The position numbers were made by a program, and so were the translations under genes. The notes beneath the pieces were generated by a model, which saw only the letters and a list, made by a program, of their open reading frames with translations, was not told the origin of the DNA and made no database searches. From Phycisphaerales bacterium (GTDB lineage: Bacteria > Planctomycetota > Phycisphaerae > Phycisphaerales > JAGLTS01), in NCBI GenBank assembly GCA_023135165.1, contig JAGLTS010000053.1, forward strand, positions 1-64,000: DNA of 64,000 bases. Direction: 5' to 3'. This document shows positions 17,317-26,914 of the stretch, one piece after another. Positions within the stretch are counted from its first letter, which is position 1. Every line of letters begins with the position of its first letter.

Positions 17317-18838
17317 CGATGCCCTGCCGAGAATCGGCGTCTTCTGCACATCCAGGGTGGATGACCAACTCGACTTCGCCTTGCGGTCGATCGCCCTCAA
17401 CACCGAGTACCCGAATTTCGAGATGCTCGTCGGTGCTGATCCGGGACTTGATGGAACGGACCCCACGCCGATCCTGGACGGGTACAAGAAGAGGTATCCG
17501 TGGTTCGACTACGTCTTCTACGCGGATCGTCCCGCGGACAGGCTCGGCCTTGGCAGCCCCAACGATCTGCTTGAGGATCTCTACCAACGGCTGAAAACGC
17601 GCGGATGCACGCGCTTCTTCCAGATCAACGATGACATCGCGGTCACGCGCTACTGGCTCCACTACGCCGAGAGCGCGATGCGCCGCTTGGACGGCGTTGG
17701 GGTTGTCATCCCGCATGACGGCGTGCTCAGCGTTGATGAATCCCGCCGTACGTGTGGTTTTTACTATTTCTCCGAGGAGTACATCCAAGCCTACCACCCG
17801 CACGGCAAGGCGTTCCGCACCGACCCCATCCAGTGTTACTGGGTGGACACTGAGTTCTGTCTGCGGGCAGCGAAGCTCGGCCGACTCGCGCGCGAGCCTC
17901 GCTGCTGCCTGCTGCACCTGCACGTGGGGTGCATGCCGAAGACGACTGGTCTCCGCGAACCCCGGCGCACCGTCCGGGCCGACCCCGCCGGCGACGCCCG
18001 GCTGTTCATCAAGTACATGCGCGACGAGTGCATTGATCCCTTCCGATATATCCCCGACCTGGAACGTTTCACGCCGAAGGAGGTATGGGAAGAGATGGCG
18101 TCGCTTCGCGGGTGCGAGGATGAGCTGGTCGGGCACGAAGGTGTTTCGCCGTGCGAGCTGCTGCCCATGACCGAGCCTGTCCCGTTCGCTCGGGCCGCCC
18201 GCCGCGAGGAGTTGCCGTACTTCGTCAGCTTCCCTCGCACGGGAAGTCACTGGATGCGCATGTTCCTTGAGCTGTACTTTGATCAGCCGCTGCTCGTGCG
18301 CTCGTTCTTCAGGCACCCCAGCGAGGATTACCTCCTCATACACACGCATGACCGCGATCAGGTGCACGACCGCCGTGACGTTTTGTATCAGTACCGCAGC
18401 GTCGTCAACACGATCTTCTCGGAGGTGTCGTACCACCACGGCGAGGATGCTCCGAACATGTCATGGGCGGTCGTCGAGGAGACCGCCCTGGCCTACATCG
18501 AGAACCTCAGCAAATGGCTGCTGCGTGATGATGTCGCCCACCGCAAGTGTGTGGTGACGTACGAATCGCTCCTTGATGAACCCTACGAGACGCTTGCGAA
18601 CGTGATCGAGTTCTTCGGCGGCGACGTTGACCAAGCCCGCATGGAGCGGTTCTGGCCCATCGTTACGCACGACCTCGTCGCGAGGCGAACACGCCACGAT
18701 CCGAACATCGCCGGCCGCACGGCACAGCGCCAGGTTGAGCGGGATCTCTTCCGCTACCGCTTCGGCGGGCGCATCCTCGATCGGTTCCACGAAGAGACGG
18801 ATCTCATCCGTGTGATCGACCCGCGCTTGCTCACGTAG
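17309..18838 (+). CDS. Glycosyltransferase-like / sulfotransferase fusion protein
   Basis: A 509-residue protein. The start is placed at GTG 17309 because AGGGAGG at 17296-17302 lies six bases upstream, and the protein then begins at PDDALPRIGVFCTSR. Residues ~1-260 look like a GT-A-type nucleotide-sugar transferase (RIGVFCTSRVDDQLDFALRSI, FFQINDDIAVTRYW as metal site). Residues ~300-509 are a sulfotransferase: YFVSFPRTGSHWMRMFL near 304-320 is the PAPS phosphosulfate loop, and VVTYESLLDEPYETLANVIEF is the usual C-terminal region. A single protein could add a sugar and a sulfate in sequence, but this is inference. It is translationally coupled to the GT2 gene upstream and convergent with the FkbM gene. 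Confidence 0.82.
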   Translation: MPDDALPRIGVFCTSRVDDQLDFALRSIALNTEYPNFEMLVGADPGLDGTDPTPILDGYKKRYPWFDYVFYADRPADRLGLGSPNDLLEDLYQRLKTRGCTRFFQINDDIAVTRYWLHYAESAMRRLDGVGVVIPHDGVLSVDESRRTCGFYYFSEEYIQAYHPHGKAFRTDPIQCYWVDTEFCLRAAKLGRLAREPRCCLLHLHVGCMPKTTGLREPRRTVRADPAGDARLFIKYMRDECIDPFRYIPDLERFTPKEVWEEMASLRGCEDELVGHEGVSPCELLPMTEPVPFARAARREELPYFVSFPRTGSHWMRMFLELYFDQPLLVRSFFRHPSEDYLLIHTHDRDQVHDRRDVLYQYRSVVNTIFSEVSYHHGEDAPNMSWAVVEETALAYIENLSKWLLRDDVAHRKCVVTYESLLDEPYETLANVIEFFGGDVDQARMERFWPIVTHDLVARRTRHDPNIAGRTAQRQVERDLFRYRFGGRILDRFHEETDLIRVIDPRLLT

Positions 18839-18920
18839 CGCTGCGGACTGCAAGGGTGGCCTACCTGACCCGCAAGGCGTCACAGCAAGCGGACCGGCCC
18901 CTTCTCAACCAGGCGCACTG

Positions 18921-19643
18921 TCATGTTCTCCGCGTGGTGTGGACGATCTGGTCGTCACCATCGTCGAGCGGATGTCGTGTGTGCGTCACGACGCAGTCGA
19001 ACGTGCGGCCTTTCACGCGCTTCAGAAGCTCGTGGTCCAGGAAGTAGAACTGATTCGTCGAAACGGCAAAGCCGCGCTCGTAGCCCGCAGGCAGGAGAAT
19101 CGCATCCATTGCCGCCGTCTGCTCGTCCTGATTCGACTCGATCACGATCACCGTCGGCCGATGGCGTGACAGGTCCAATCCGCGGATCGCCGCTACTTCC
19201 GTACCTTCGATATCAACTGAGAGCAGGTCGACGTGCTTGGCGCCGCAATCATCCAGGATGCGGCTGATCGTTCGGCACGGGACTTGCTGCTCCTGGAAGC
19301 CAGTGAAAAACGGGCCGTACTGCTCGGCGAACACCTTTCCCTGACTTGGGTCCAACGTGCTGAGCGTCCCCCGGCTGTTGGCGTAGAAGGTCACATGGTC
19401 GGCATCCTCATCGCCCACGGCACAGTGTACGACGACACTTCCGGGTCGGTTGCGCTTCATCGCGTCGATGTAGTCGCCGTGTGCTTCGACGCATATCCCT
19501 CGCCAGCCCTGTTCCTCGAAGAAGAGCGTGTTGGAAAACCGCCTGCCGTCGATGCAGCCGACCTCGATGAAGAACCCGCTCTCCCGGTTCTTGAAGACCT
19601 CATTGAGGATCACATCCTCACCGTGCTGGCTGTAGAAGGTCAT
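18921..19643 (-). CDS. FkbM-family methyltransferase
   Basis: A 240-residue SAM-dependent methyltransferase of the FkbM type, which usually O-methylates sugars or polyketides. The start at 19643 gives MTFYSQHGEDVILNEVF, the standard FkbM opening, with GAGG upstream; an extension to 19697 is possible but unlikely. FFIEVGCIDGRRFSNTLFFE is the SAM-binding motif I, GICVEAH motif II, and LLSVDIEGTEVAAIRGL the family signature. It is the only minus-strand gene of the glycosylation island. Sugar methylation fits the context. Confidence 0.88.
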   Translation of the reverse strand: MTFYSQHGEDVILNEVFKNRESGFFIEVGCIDGRRFSNTLFFEEQGWRGICVEAHGDYIDAMKRNRPGSVVVHCAVGDEDADHVTFYANSRGTLSTLDPSQGKVFAEQYGPFFTGFQEQQVPCRTISRILDDCGAKHVDLLSVDIEGTEVAAIRGLDLSRHRPTVIVIESNQDEQTAAMDAILLPAGYERGFAVSTNQFYFLDHELLKRVKGRTFDCVVTHTRHPLDDGDDQIVHTTRRT

Positions 19644-19833
19644 GCGCTCGCCTCGATCCATCGGGTGCGCCACGATACCGACTCTACGTTGCCACATGTC
19701 GGTGGAAACCGAGGATTGCCCCGGGGACGCACGTATTCGCCGATGAGAATCGTTCGGGAAAACGCTACGGCGCTGGAATCAGAGAATGCCCGCACTGTCG
19801 CGGCTGCGCTGCTCGTGCTACGGTGTTGTCAGG

Positions 19834-20577
19834 ATGAAGACAACACCACATCGCACGACGGATGTCGAGCAGGAGGCAGCCAGCATACCCCGGCCGTCAT
19901 CAGCCGCTGGGGTACACGCAGCTACACCGCAGGAGGCTGTTGAGAACTGGCGAGCGCTCCATCGCGGTGGTTACTTCCGCACGCACCGCTGCTACCAGGA
20001 TCGCACGCATGATGACGGGGTTGCGAACCTGCGCAGGCTCCTGAAACCCGGCAAGGACGATGTGCTGCTCGAAATCGGCTGCGGATACGGCCGAGTGCTG
20101 CATCACCTGCTCCCCGACGTGCGCAGGGCAATCGGCATGGACATCGCTGCGGAACCGCTCGACGAAGCGCGGGAGCTTCTTCGCGGCTGCGGCGATGTGG
20201 AACTGCTTCTCACCGACGGCCTCTCGCTTCACCCCGTCGCTGACGCATCGGTCGATGCAGCGTTTGCGTTCACCGTCTTTCAGCACCTGACCCGTGCCCA
20301 GGTAGCGGCCTACCTGTGCGAAGCGATGCGCGTGCTCAGGCCCGGCGGGCGGTTCTGTGCCCAGTTCCTCACCGGTCGTGACCCAGGGGCGGATGTGCTC
20401 GACACGGCGCAGGAGCAGTCACTGGGGTACACCGCCGCCCAGATCTGTTCGTTGGCTGAGGATGCCGGCTTGGCTGTGCAGACGCTCGAACGCCACTTGA
20501 TCGAGAATCACAAGGATCTCGCCTGGTTCTGGCTGCTCGCGATGCGCCCCGCCGATCCGCAGGTGAAACCGGCATGA
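19834..20577 (+). CDS. Class I SAM-dependent methyltransferase
   Basis: A 247-residue methyltransferase of the UbiE/Methyltransf_11 type. VLLEIGCGYGRVLHHLLP is motif I, AIGMDIAAEPLDEAREL motif II and AMRVLRPGGRFCAQFL the post-motif region. The ATG at 19834 (MKTTPHRTT) is chosen; a TACGGT box nine bases before it may make it leaderless, and no ribosome binding site is clear. The 4-base ATGA overlap with the next gene indicates one operon. The substrate is unknown; a glycan is plausible from context. Confidence 0.82.
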   Translation: MKTTPHRTTDVEQEAASIPRPSSAAGVHAATPQEAVENWRALHRGGYFRTHRCYQDRTHDDGVANLRRLLKPGKDDVLLEIGCGYGRVLHHLLPDVRRAIGMDIAAEPLDEARELLRGCGDVELLLTDGLSLHPVADASVDAAFAFTVFQHLTRAQVAAYLCEAMRVLRPGGRFCAQFLTGRDPGADVLDTAQEQSLGYTAAQICSLAEDAGLAVQTLERHLIENHKDLAWFWLLAMRPADPQVKPA

Positions 20578-22325
20578 GCCTTCAGCGCCACGACAGCCTG
20601 ACGCCGACCGCCAGGGCAACCGATGCGCCGCTTGTCATCAGCTTCTACACGCGCGACACGATCTACGAGGAGGAGGCGGCGAGCCTCATCGCATCATGCC
20701 GGGCGCTTGACTTGGAGTGCGATGTCCGGGCTGTGGACTCGCTTGGTTCCTGGGTCGTGAACTGCGCCCACAAACCCGCGTTCATTGCTGCTCGCCAGCG
20801 TGAACACAATCGGCCGATCCTCTGGGTGGATGCCGATGCCGTCGTCAACCGCCCGCCCAACCTGCTTGCCTCGACTGATGCAGACTTCGCCGTGTATCGC
20901 CTGCCTGACGGCTCGTTCGCCAGCGGGACGGTTTTCTTTGGCACCACGGAAGCCGCCGATGCGCTCTTGCAGGCATGGGTGCGTCTGTGTGATGCGGACC
21001 CGACGGAACTGGATCAGGTTCACCTTGCGACCGCGTGGCAGCAGGTCAGCGCATCAAGGGACATCACAACGCTGTGGCTGCCCGAGCAGTACACGAAGGT
21101 CTTCGACCAGAGCCTGACCGATCCGGTCATCGAGCACTTCCAGGCATCGCGCCGAGCCAACCGAGCCGACGCATCGGATGACGAGCGACCTGCCGATGAC
21201 GTGCTCGATGATGTGCAGCACGCTCCAGAGGATCGGCTCGCTCAGCTCCGCAAGGCGCGCGACAACCTGCTTTCGCAGACCGCTTGGCTGCGAGATCGAC
21301 TCGTCGAGCAAGCCGCGCGAACGTGTGTCGAGCACGGATACCGTAGAATCGCCCTATACGGCGCGGGCAAGCACAGCCTCGCCTATGCAAGGCAGCCGTG
21401 GCGGTCGCTGGGCATCGAGGTGGTCGCCGTGCTCGATGATGATCCGAAGATCGAATCGCTCAGCGGTGTTCGCGTCTGTCGTCCCGAGTCGTTCGAGGAA
21501 TCCGTTGATGCTGTCGTCGTCAGCAGCGATGCTGCGGAGAGGCAGGTCCACGACGCGGCAAAGGCAAGGTTCGGTCCGCTGGGCATTCCAGTCCTGCGGA
21601 TCTACGGCGACGCCCCGGAGATGCCGGCCGTGGAGCCGACTGTCGAACACTTGGTGCGGGCATTCGGTCTGACTGAATCGGATGCCCGCTGGCTGGTCGA
21701 AAACCGCGCGGAGAGGCACGACGCCACGCTGCCGATGCTGCCTCCCGCGCGGACTGAACTGCACCTGCGCCGGTATGAACTCGCTGCGAAGCTGGCGCGC
21801 GGACGCCGTATTTTCGACATCGCCTGTGGGACCGGGTACGGCGGACCGATCCTCGTCGACCAAGGCGGCGCCGCTGCGGTGCTCGGCTTCGATATGGATG
21901 CTCGCACGGTGCGGTACGCCGAGCAGCGCTTTGGCCGAGCGGGCGTCATCGAGTTCACCCAGGCGGATGCCGCGGACACCGGCCTGCCCGATGCGTCAGC
22001 CGACCTAATCGTCAGCTTCGAGACGATCGAGCACATCGCGGATGCGGATGGGCTGGCTGCGGAATTCCGTCGCCTGCTCAAGCCCGGAGGCAAGTTGGTT
22101 CTAACCACGCCCAACCAGTGGAAGTTCACAGACCACCATGTGCACAGCTTCTCGAAGGAGAGCCTGGCGCACGTTCTCAGACCGCACTTCCCGCACATCG
22201 CATGGTGGGGGCAGCGGCCGGGCAACGAACCGCGATCCCTCGACCTCCCCGCGGGCATCTACCCGCTACGAACCGACGCTCCCCGGCCTGACACGCTGAT
22301 CGTGGTGGCGACGGCGGGCTGGTAG
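20574..22325 (+). CDS. Three-domain fusion: nucleotide-sugar transferase-like, Rossmann-like, methyltransferase
   Basis: A 583-residue protein starting at ATG 20574 inside the previous stop. Residues ~15-190 resemble a GT-A transferase that works on extended acceptors, with ILWVDADAVVNRPP as the DxD motif. After a charged linker, residues ~250-350 form a small Rossmann-like domain (RRIALYGAGKHSLAYA, VVAVLDDDPK) like those fused to sugar-modifying enzymes. Residues ~385-583 are a class I methyltransferase (IFDIACGTGYGGPIL, VSFETIEHIAD, LKPGGKLVLTTPN). The combination suggests sequential sugar transfer and methylation on one chain; the domain calls are good, the coupled function is inference. 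Confidence 0.82.
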   Translation: MSLQRHDSLTPTARATDAPLVISFYTRDTIYEEEAASLIASCRALDLECDVRAVDSLGSWVVNCAHKPAFIAARQREHNRPILWVDADAVVNRPPNLLASTDADFAVYRLPDGSFASGTVFFGTTEAADALLQAWVRLCDADPTELDQVHLATAWQQVSASRDITTLWLPEQYTKVFDQSLTDPVIEHFQASRRANRADASDDERPADDVLDDVQHAPEDRLAQLRKARDNLLSQTAWLRDRLVEQAARTCVEHGYRRIALYGAGKHSLAYARQPWRSLGIEVVAVLDDDPKIESLSGVRVCRPESFEESVDAVVVSSDAAERQVHDAAKARFGPLGIPVLRIYGDAPEMPAVEPTVEHLVRAFGLTESDARWLVENRAERHDATLPMLPPARTELHLRRYELAAKLARGRRIFDIACGTGYGGPILVDQGGAAAVLGFDMDARTVRYAEQRFGRAGVIEFTQADAADTGLPDASADLIVSFETIEHIADADGLAAEFRRLLKPGGKLVLTTPNQWKFTDHHVHSFSKESLAHVLRPHFPHIAWWGQRPGNEPRSLDLPAGIYPLRTDAPRPDTLIVVATAGW

Positions 22326-22379
22326 TCGCACACACGCGAAATGTGCGCAACGCCCCGGTTTCCAGCCGATCCATGAAGG

Positions 22380-24803
22380 ATGCAGCAAGCGCCGATGACA
22401 ACCCACGCCCAACCCAGCGCGATCACCCGGGCGGATGTTGTGAAGATGGGTCAAACACGCCCGCCGTGGGAGTTCATCCCCCTCGCCTACCTCGCCTTGG
22501 CGCAGTACCCGCAGGACTGTGATGTGGAACTGCTGCTCGTCGGCGCGCTGAGCAAGCTCCACCTGCGAACCGCTGCCCGCGAACACCTCGATCGCCTGCG
22601 TTCCAACGATGAGTCAGCCGAGCAAGTTGCGAAGTTTGATGCGGCGCTACGGTCGATGCGGGATGATCGAGTCACCGCCTCTGATCTCGAACAGACGCTG
22701 AAGACGAACCTCGATGCCCTGGCCGAACGCGGCGCGGACTTGGCACCGCATCTGGATGCATGGCGAGCGAGGATCGGCGAGTCCGAGCTGTTCACGACAA
22801 ACGATGGCAACATCGTCAAGAGGCAGCTTGCCGACCAACGCTGGATCGCCTTTCGACCTGATCGTCAGCAAGCGGAAGCAGCGGCGCTCCCGCACCTCGC
22901 CAGCGATGAAGGCGCGCGCAAGTCGTACGTGCTCGAAGGCATCGACCCGCCCTGGCTGCTCCGCCGAGTGTGGGAAACGACACCGCAAGATGACGGCTTC
23001 TCGCCGCACATCACGATCGCGCAACGCGATCCCGTCGAACTGATGGACGGTCTGTGCCTCGCGGATCTGACCGACATCATCGCTGACCCGCGAACGCAGT
23101 GGTTCGTCGGCGAACAGGCGGGTGCTCACTTCCGCGAGATCCTTGGACGGAACCTGGGTCTCGTTGTGGAGACATGCCACCTGCGCATGCGCAACGTTGC
23201 CCGTCCGATCGAGCCGAGCATCAGCCGCATCGTGAATGACGTTACGAAAGAGCAGCGAGAGGTGCATGAAGAACTCGGCTCACGTGTGCGAGCGATGTAC
23301 GAACACCGCGACCCGATGTGGTGGCTCGACCGCTATCGAAGCGGCGAATCACTGCGCATCCTCATCCCCGTCAGCCGATTCAGCACGTTTCTTCGGCACT
23401 CGGCGGATGATCTCGTTGACGCGCTGCGTCGGGCTGGGCACGAAGGGCGAACCGTGACCGAACCTGATGCGCACAGTCACCTCACGACGCCTGCCTATTA
23501 CCGCGCGGTGCTCGAGTTCGAGCCTGACATGGTGATCGCCTTCAACTTCGCACGCTGTCACATGAACGAAGCTGTGCCGAACAACATCCCGTTCGTCACG
23601 TGGGTTCAGGATCGGCTGCCGCGTCTTTTCGACCCTGATGTTGGTGCGTCGATGCGGGCGCTCGACTTCGTCGTCGGGCACAAATACAAGGAGTTGTATG
23701 AACAGTTCGGCTATCCGGTCGAGCGTATGACCGAGTGGCCGGTGCCTGTGAACCAACACAAGTTGGCGGGCAGACGTCTGAGCGATTCGCAGCTCGATCC
23801 GTACCGCTGTGAACTCGCGTACGTCAGCCATCGCAGTGAGCCGCCGCACATCATGCACGCCCGCCTGCGACTCATGGCACAAGATGATGACCGGTTGGGA
23901 CAAACGCTCGACGATCTGTTCGAGCAACTCAAGCTGATCTGCCGGGATGTCTCACAGCGCGGAATCGTGAACCTGTATGACGAGGCGCTGATGGACTGTC
24001 TTGCGGCGCAAGGCGTCACCGATCCGCACCCGCGCCTCGTCGAGACGATCCGCACGAACTACATCTCACCGATGACCGAGCAACTCGTTCGACACGAGAC
24101 GCTCACATGGGCGATTGAGATCTGTCAAAGGCGCGGGTGGCGACTGCACATCTACGGCAACGGGTGGGACAAGATCGACGAGTACCGTAACTGCGCCCGG
24201 CCGGCGCTCGAACACGGCACGCAACTCCGCGCCGCGTATCAGGCTGCGATCACCCACCTGCACAGCTCCGCCAGAACGAACCTGCACCAGCGGACGCTCG
24301 AAGGATTCTCAGCCGGCACGCTGATGCTCTGTCGATTCATCCATGCCGAGGCGACGCGCTACTACCGGTCGCACGAACGTGCAATGACGCGGTTCGCGCG
24401 CCCGATGTATTCGCATCCGGAGGCTCGCTGGACGGTCTGGGATGCGCGTGCCTACCCGCCCATCACCGAGGCGCGCGATCTGATGGAGCGCCTGGGCATC
24501 TGGCGGTTCACGAAGCGCCATCTCATCGCACTGAGCCGAGGTCGGCAGGAGATACTCGCCAAGACGCCCGCCGCGAGTCGTGAGACGAGCATCTTTGCCC
24601 ACCTCGCCCACACCGAGCAGTGGCTCTTCCGAAACGCCGATGAACTGGAAGACCGGCTCGAATGGGCGATTGCGTATCCCGACGGTCGCCAGGACCTGAT
24701 CGACGATAACCGCAAGCGCATCCGGGGCGTGTGGACCTACGATGCGTTCGCACACGACTTGTTCTCCATGGTCGAACAGGGCTTGGCGGACAGCGTCCGC
24801 TGA
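22380..24803 (+). CDS. CgeB-like glycosyltransferase with helical N-terminus
   Basis: An 807-residue protein ending the glycosylation island. Residues ~1-120 are helical and TPR-like, ~120-310 are unassigned, and ~315-660 resemble the CgeB / group 1 glycosyltransferases: RILIPVSRFSTFLRH, EFEPDMVIAFNFAR, IPFVTWVQDRLPRLFDPDV, then a late donor-site region SSARTNLHQRTLEGFSAG. The start is uncertain: ATG at 22380 (MQQAP) or ATG at 22395 (MTTHAQ), with GAAGGA just ahead of both. The gene is separated from the previous one by 54 bases and may be cotranscribed. The substrate is unknown. Confidence 0.78.
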   Translation: MQQAPMTTHAQPSAITRADVVKMGQTRPPWEFIPLAYLALAQYPQDCDVELLLVGALSKLHLRTAAREHLDRLRSNDESAEQVAKFDAALRSMRDDRVTASDLEQTLKTNLDALAERGADLAPHLDAWRARIGESELFTTNDGNIVKRQLADQRWIAFRPDRQQAEAAALPHLASDEGARKSYVLEGIDPPWLLRRVWETTPQDDGFSPHITIAQRDPVELMDGLCLADLTDIIADPRTQWFVGEQAGAHFREILGRNLGLVVETCHLRMRNVARPIEPSISRIVNDVTKEQREVHEELGSRVRAMYEHRDPMWWLDRYRSGESLRILIPVSRFSTFLRHSADDLVDALRRAGHEGRTVTEPDAHSHLTTPAYYRAVLEFEPDMVIAFNFARCHMNEAVPNNIPFVTWVQDRLPRLFDPDVGASMRALDFVVGHKYKELYEQFGYPVERMTEWPVPVNQHKLAGRRLSDSQLDPYRCELAYVSHRSEPPHIMHARLRLMAQDDDRLGQTLDDLFEQLKLICRDVSQRGIVNLYDEALMDCLAAQGVTDPHPRLVETIRTNYISPMTEQLVRHETLTWAIEICQRRGWRLHIYGNGWDKIDEYRNCARPALEHGTQLRAAYQAAITHLHSSARTNLHQRTLEGFSAGTLMLCRFIHAEATRYYRSHERAMTRFARPMYSHPEARWTVWDARAYPPITEARDLMERLGIWRFTKRHLIALSRGRQEILAKTPAASRETSIFAHLAHTEQWLFRNADELEDRLEWAIAYPDGRQDLIDDNRKRIRGVWTYDAFAHDLFSMVEQGLADSVR

Positions 24804-24875
24804 CGCCGCGCCGCCGTGATGATCGCTCCGGTTCACGCCTCCGCCGCCTCCCCCAGGTGCATCCGCCGTCGTGCG

Positions 24876-24887
24876 GCGCGGTACGAT
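24876..24887 (+). promoter_or_regulatory. Candidate promoter: GCGCGG-TACGAT
   Basis: A -10-like TACGAT at 24882-24887, preceded by GCGCGG, 32 bases before the start codon of the metallopeptidase gene. One of four copies of the GCGC-R-S-TAnnnT motif in the window. No convincing -35. Confidence 0.4.
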
Positions 24888-24919
24888 AGCGGCAATCATC
24901 CAATACCAAGGAACGCTCC

Positions 24920-26887
24920 ATGACAAGCCACGTCGAAACATCACTTCCCGTCGAGCACGTCACACGAGCTCTGATCGAGACGCACGGCGAACCGCTGCGA
25001 GGGCGCATCACGCAAGGCGTCGAGCGCATCGCGAGACAGTGGCGCGATGATGATGGCGACGGCGATGCCTTCGCACGCTTCTGCGAGGAGCACTTCGTCG
25101 CCGATCCCGCCGATCGCACACGCCTGCTTGATCGCTTCGAGACGATGCTCCACACCGTCGAGGGGCATCTGTATGAGATCAGGCGAAACCTGCGCCGGTG
25201 GTCCGACCTGCGCGGCGATGAGTTCCCGGGCATCGACGACATGATGGCCAAGTTCGATCCCGCGCCGGACCTGTCCGATCAGTTCTATCACCAGAAGCTC
25301 GCCTTCGTCGCGCTACTCAACTTCGATCGACCCGACCTCGCCGAGATGCTCGATCACGGCCCCGACTGGTCGATCGATCAATGGGCCCAGGCGCGGATCG
25401 GCAAGGCGTTCGGCCCGCGCATTCCCGGACAAGTCAACGACCGTGTGCGAGAACTCGAACACCGCGCCAACATGTGGGTCGCTGAGTTCCACGTTCCCGT
25501 CGGCACGATGATTGACGAGGACGGCAAGACATGGTTCGACAAGGATCGCAAGCTCCTCGCCCACTGGCTCATCCGCGAAGAGATCAAGGCGGGCTACAAC
25601 GATTCGGCCGGTCTGCCTATGCAACGTGCGCTCATGTGGGTGATGAGCAGACAGATCGACGGCACGATCCCACGCGCGATCATGAACGGCGATTGCAAAG
25701 CGAAGTGGGATCCGAAACGCAACACGCTCGACGGACAACCGACCGATGATCTGGTCGGACCGGAGCGCTACGAACGCTGGCTCGACATGATGACCGTGGC
25801 GAAGGAACTGGATGTGTACCACGTCGAGCATCCCAGTGCCATCGCGCGCAAGTTCGAACTCGCGCGCGAGATTCCTGAAGAAGATGTCGAGCGGCTGCTT
25901 GTTGACCTGCTCTCAGCCCCGGTGCGAAAGGACTTGGCGCTGTTCCTCACAGCACGGCTCGGCAGGCCGCTTGAGGCGCACGACATCTACTTCGACGAGA
26001 TCCTCCAGGGCAAGCCGGCGGATGAGATGAACGAACTGGTCCGCGCCATGTTCGCCGACGAAAAGCAGTTTCAAGCGAAGCTGCCGGAGGTCTTGCGCGG
26101 ACTGGGGTACAGCGATGCGGATGCGGAGTTCCTCGGCACGCGCGTGCGGGTCGAGATCGCCAAGGGCGCCGGCCACGCGATGCGCCCCGGGGTGCCCCAA
26201 TACGGCGCCTGGCTGCGCACGAATCGGCTCGACGATCAACTTGGATGGGATGGCTTTGACACGGCGATGCATGAGCTGGGACATACGATCGAGCAGCTCA
26301 TCTCAACACACTTCGTGCCTCGCCCCGCACTGCGAAATGTCCCTAATACCGCATGCACCGAGGCGTTCGCGTTCCTGTACCAATCGCTTGCAAAGCGCGT
26401 GCTCGGCATCGAAGCGGGCAACAACGAGCCTGATCCCTTCGATGTGGACACCGTGCAGACCGCGCTGGCTGCATGTCAGATCGGCGGGCCTTCGCTCGTC
26501 GAACTCTATGTGTGGCGATGGCTTTACAAGAACCCGGATTCCGATGCCGCATCCCTGCGCGATCAGGTCATTACGATCGCCGATGACGTCTGGGACCGGT
26601 TCTATGTTGAACACTTCGGCCCGGACCCGTATCACATTCTTGCTGCCTATCAGCACATGATCGCCTACCCGCTCTACCTGCCGGACTATACGATCGGACA
26701 CATCATCAGCCACCAGATCCGTTCATACATGCGAGGTAAGGATCTGGCCGCTGAGACAAAACGGATCTGTTCGACTGGTCGCTTGACGCCTGATCTATGG
26801 ATGAAGAAAGCGGTCGGCATCGGCATCAGCGCTGCCCCGCTTCTGGAAGACACCGCTGCAGCGCTTGGGCGACTGCAAGCTCACTGA
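24920..26887 (+). CDS. Gluzincin-type metallopeptidase, cytoplasmic
   Basis: A 655-residue protein with no signal peptide. The ATG at 24920 follows AAGGA by seven bases. The zinc motif HELGH (H451, E452, H455) and a downstream Glu481 in ACTEAFAFL fit the HExxH...E arrangement of gluzincins. Size and an almost all-helical sequence are similar to M3/M2-type oligopeptidases, but the classical M3 signature is not seen, so the exact family is left open. It stands alone between the glycosylation island and a secreted hydrolase, 27 bases before the latter. Confidence 0.78.
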   Translation: MTSHVETSLPVEHVTRALIETHGEPLRGRITQGVERIARQWRDDDGDGDAFARFCEEHFVADPADRTRLLDRFETMLHTVEGHLYEIRRNLRRWSDLRGDEFPGIDDMMAKFDPAPDLSDQFYHQKLAFVALLNFDRPDLAEMLDHGPDWSIDQWAQARIGKAFGPRIPGQVNDRVRELEHRANMWVAEFHVPVGTMIDEDGKTWFDKDRKLLAHWLIREEIKAGYNDSAGLPMQRALMWVMSRQIDGTIPRAIMNGDCKAKWDPKRNTLDGQPTDDLVGPERYERWLDMMTVAKELDVYHVEHPSAIARKFELAREIPEEDVERLLVDLLSAPVRKDLALFLTARLGRPLEAHDIYFDEILQGKPADEMNELVRAMFADEKQFQAKLPEVLRGLGYSDADAEFLGTRVRVEIAKGAGHAMRPGVPQYGAWLRTNRLDDQLGWDGFDTAMHELGHTIEQLISTHFVPRPALRNVPNTACTEAFAFLYQSLAKRVLGIEAGNNEPDPFDVDTVQTALAACQIGGPSLVELYVWRWLYKNPDSDAASLRDQVITIADDVWDRFYVEHFGPDPYHILAAYQHMIAYPLYLPDYTIGHIISHQIRSYMRGKDLAAETKRICSTGRLTPDLWMKKAVGIGISAAPLLEDTAAALGRLQAH

Positions 26888-26914
26888 CCGGCACACCTTC
26901 GAAGGAATGCTACG

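Noticed and set aside
17081..18439. 452-codon minus-strand frame across the glycosyltransferase-sulfotransferase gene
   Set aside because: Lacks motifs and a start signal; the plus-strand protein has two clear enzyme domains.
19233..19943. 236-codon plus-strand frame antisense to the FkbM gene
   Set aside because: No recognisable protein family; FkbM signature motifs on the minus strand are unambiguous.
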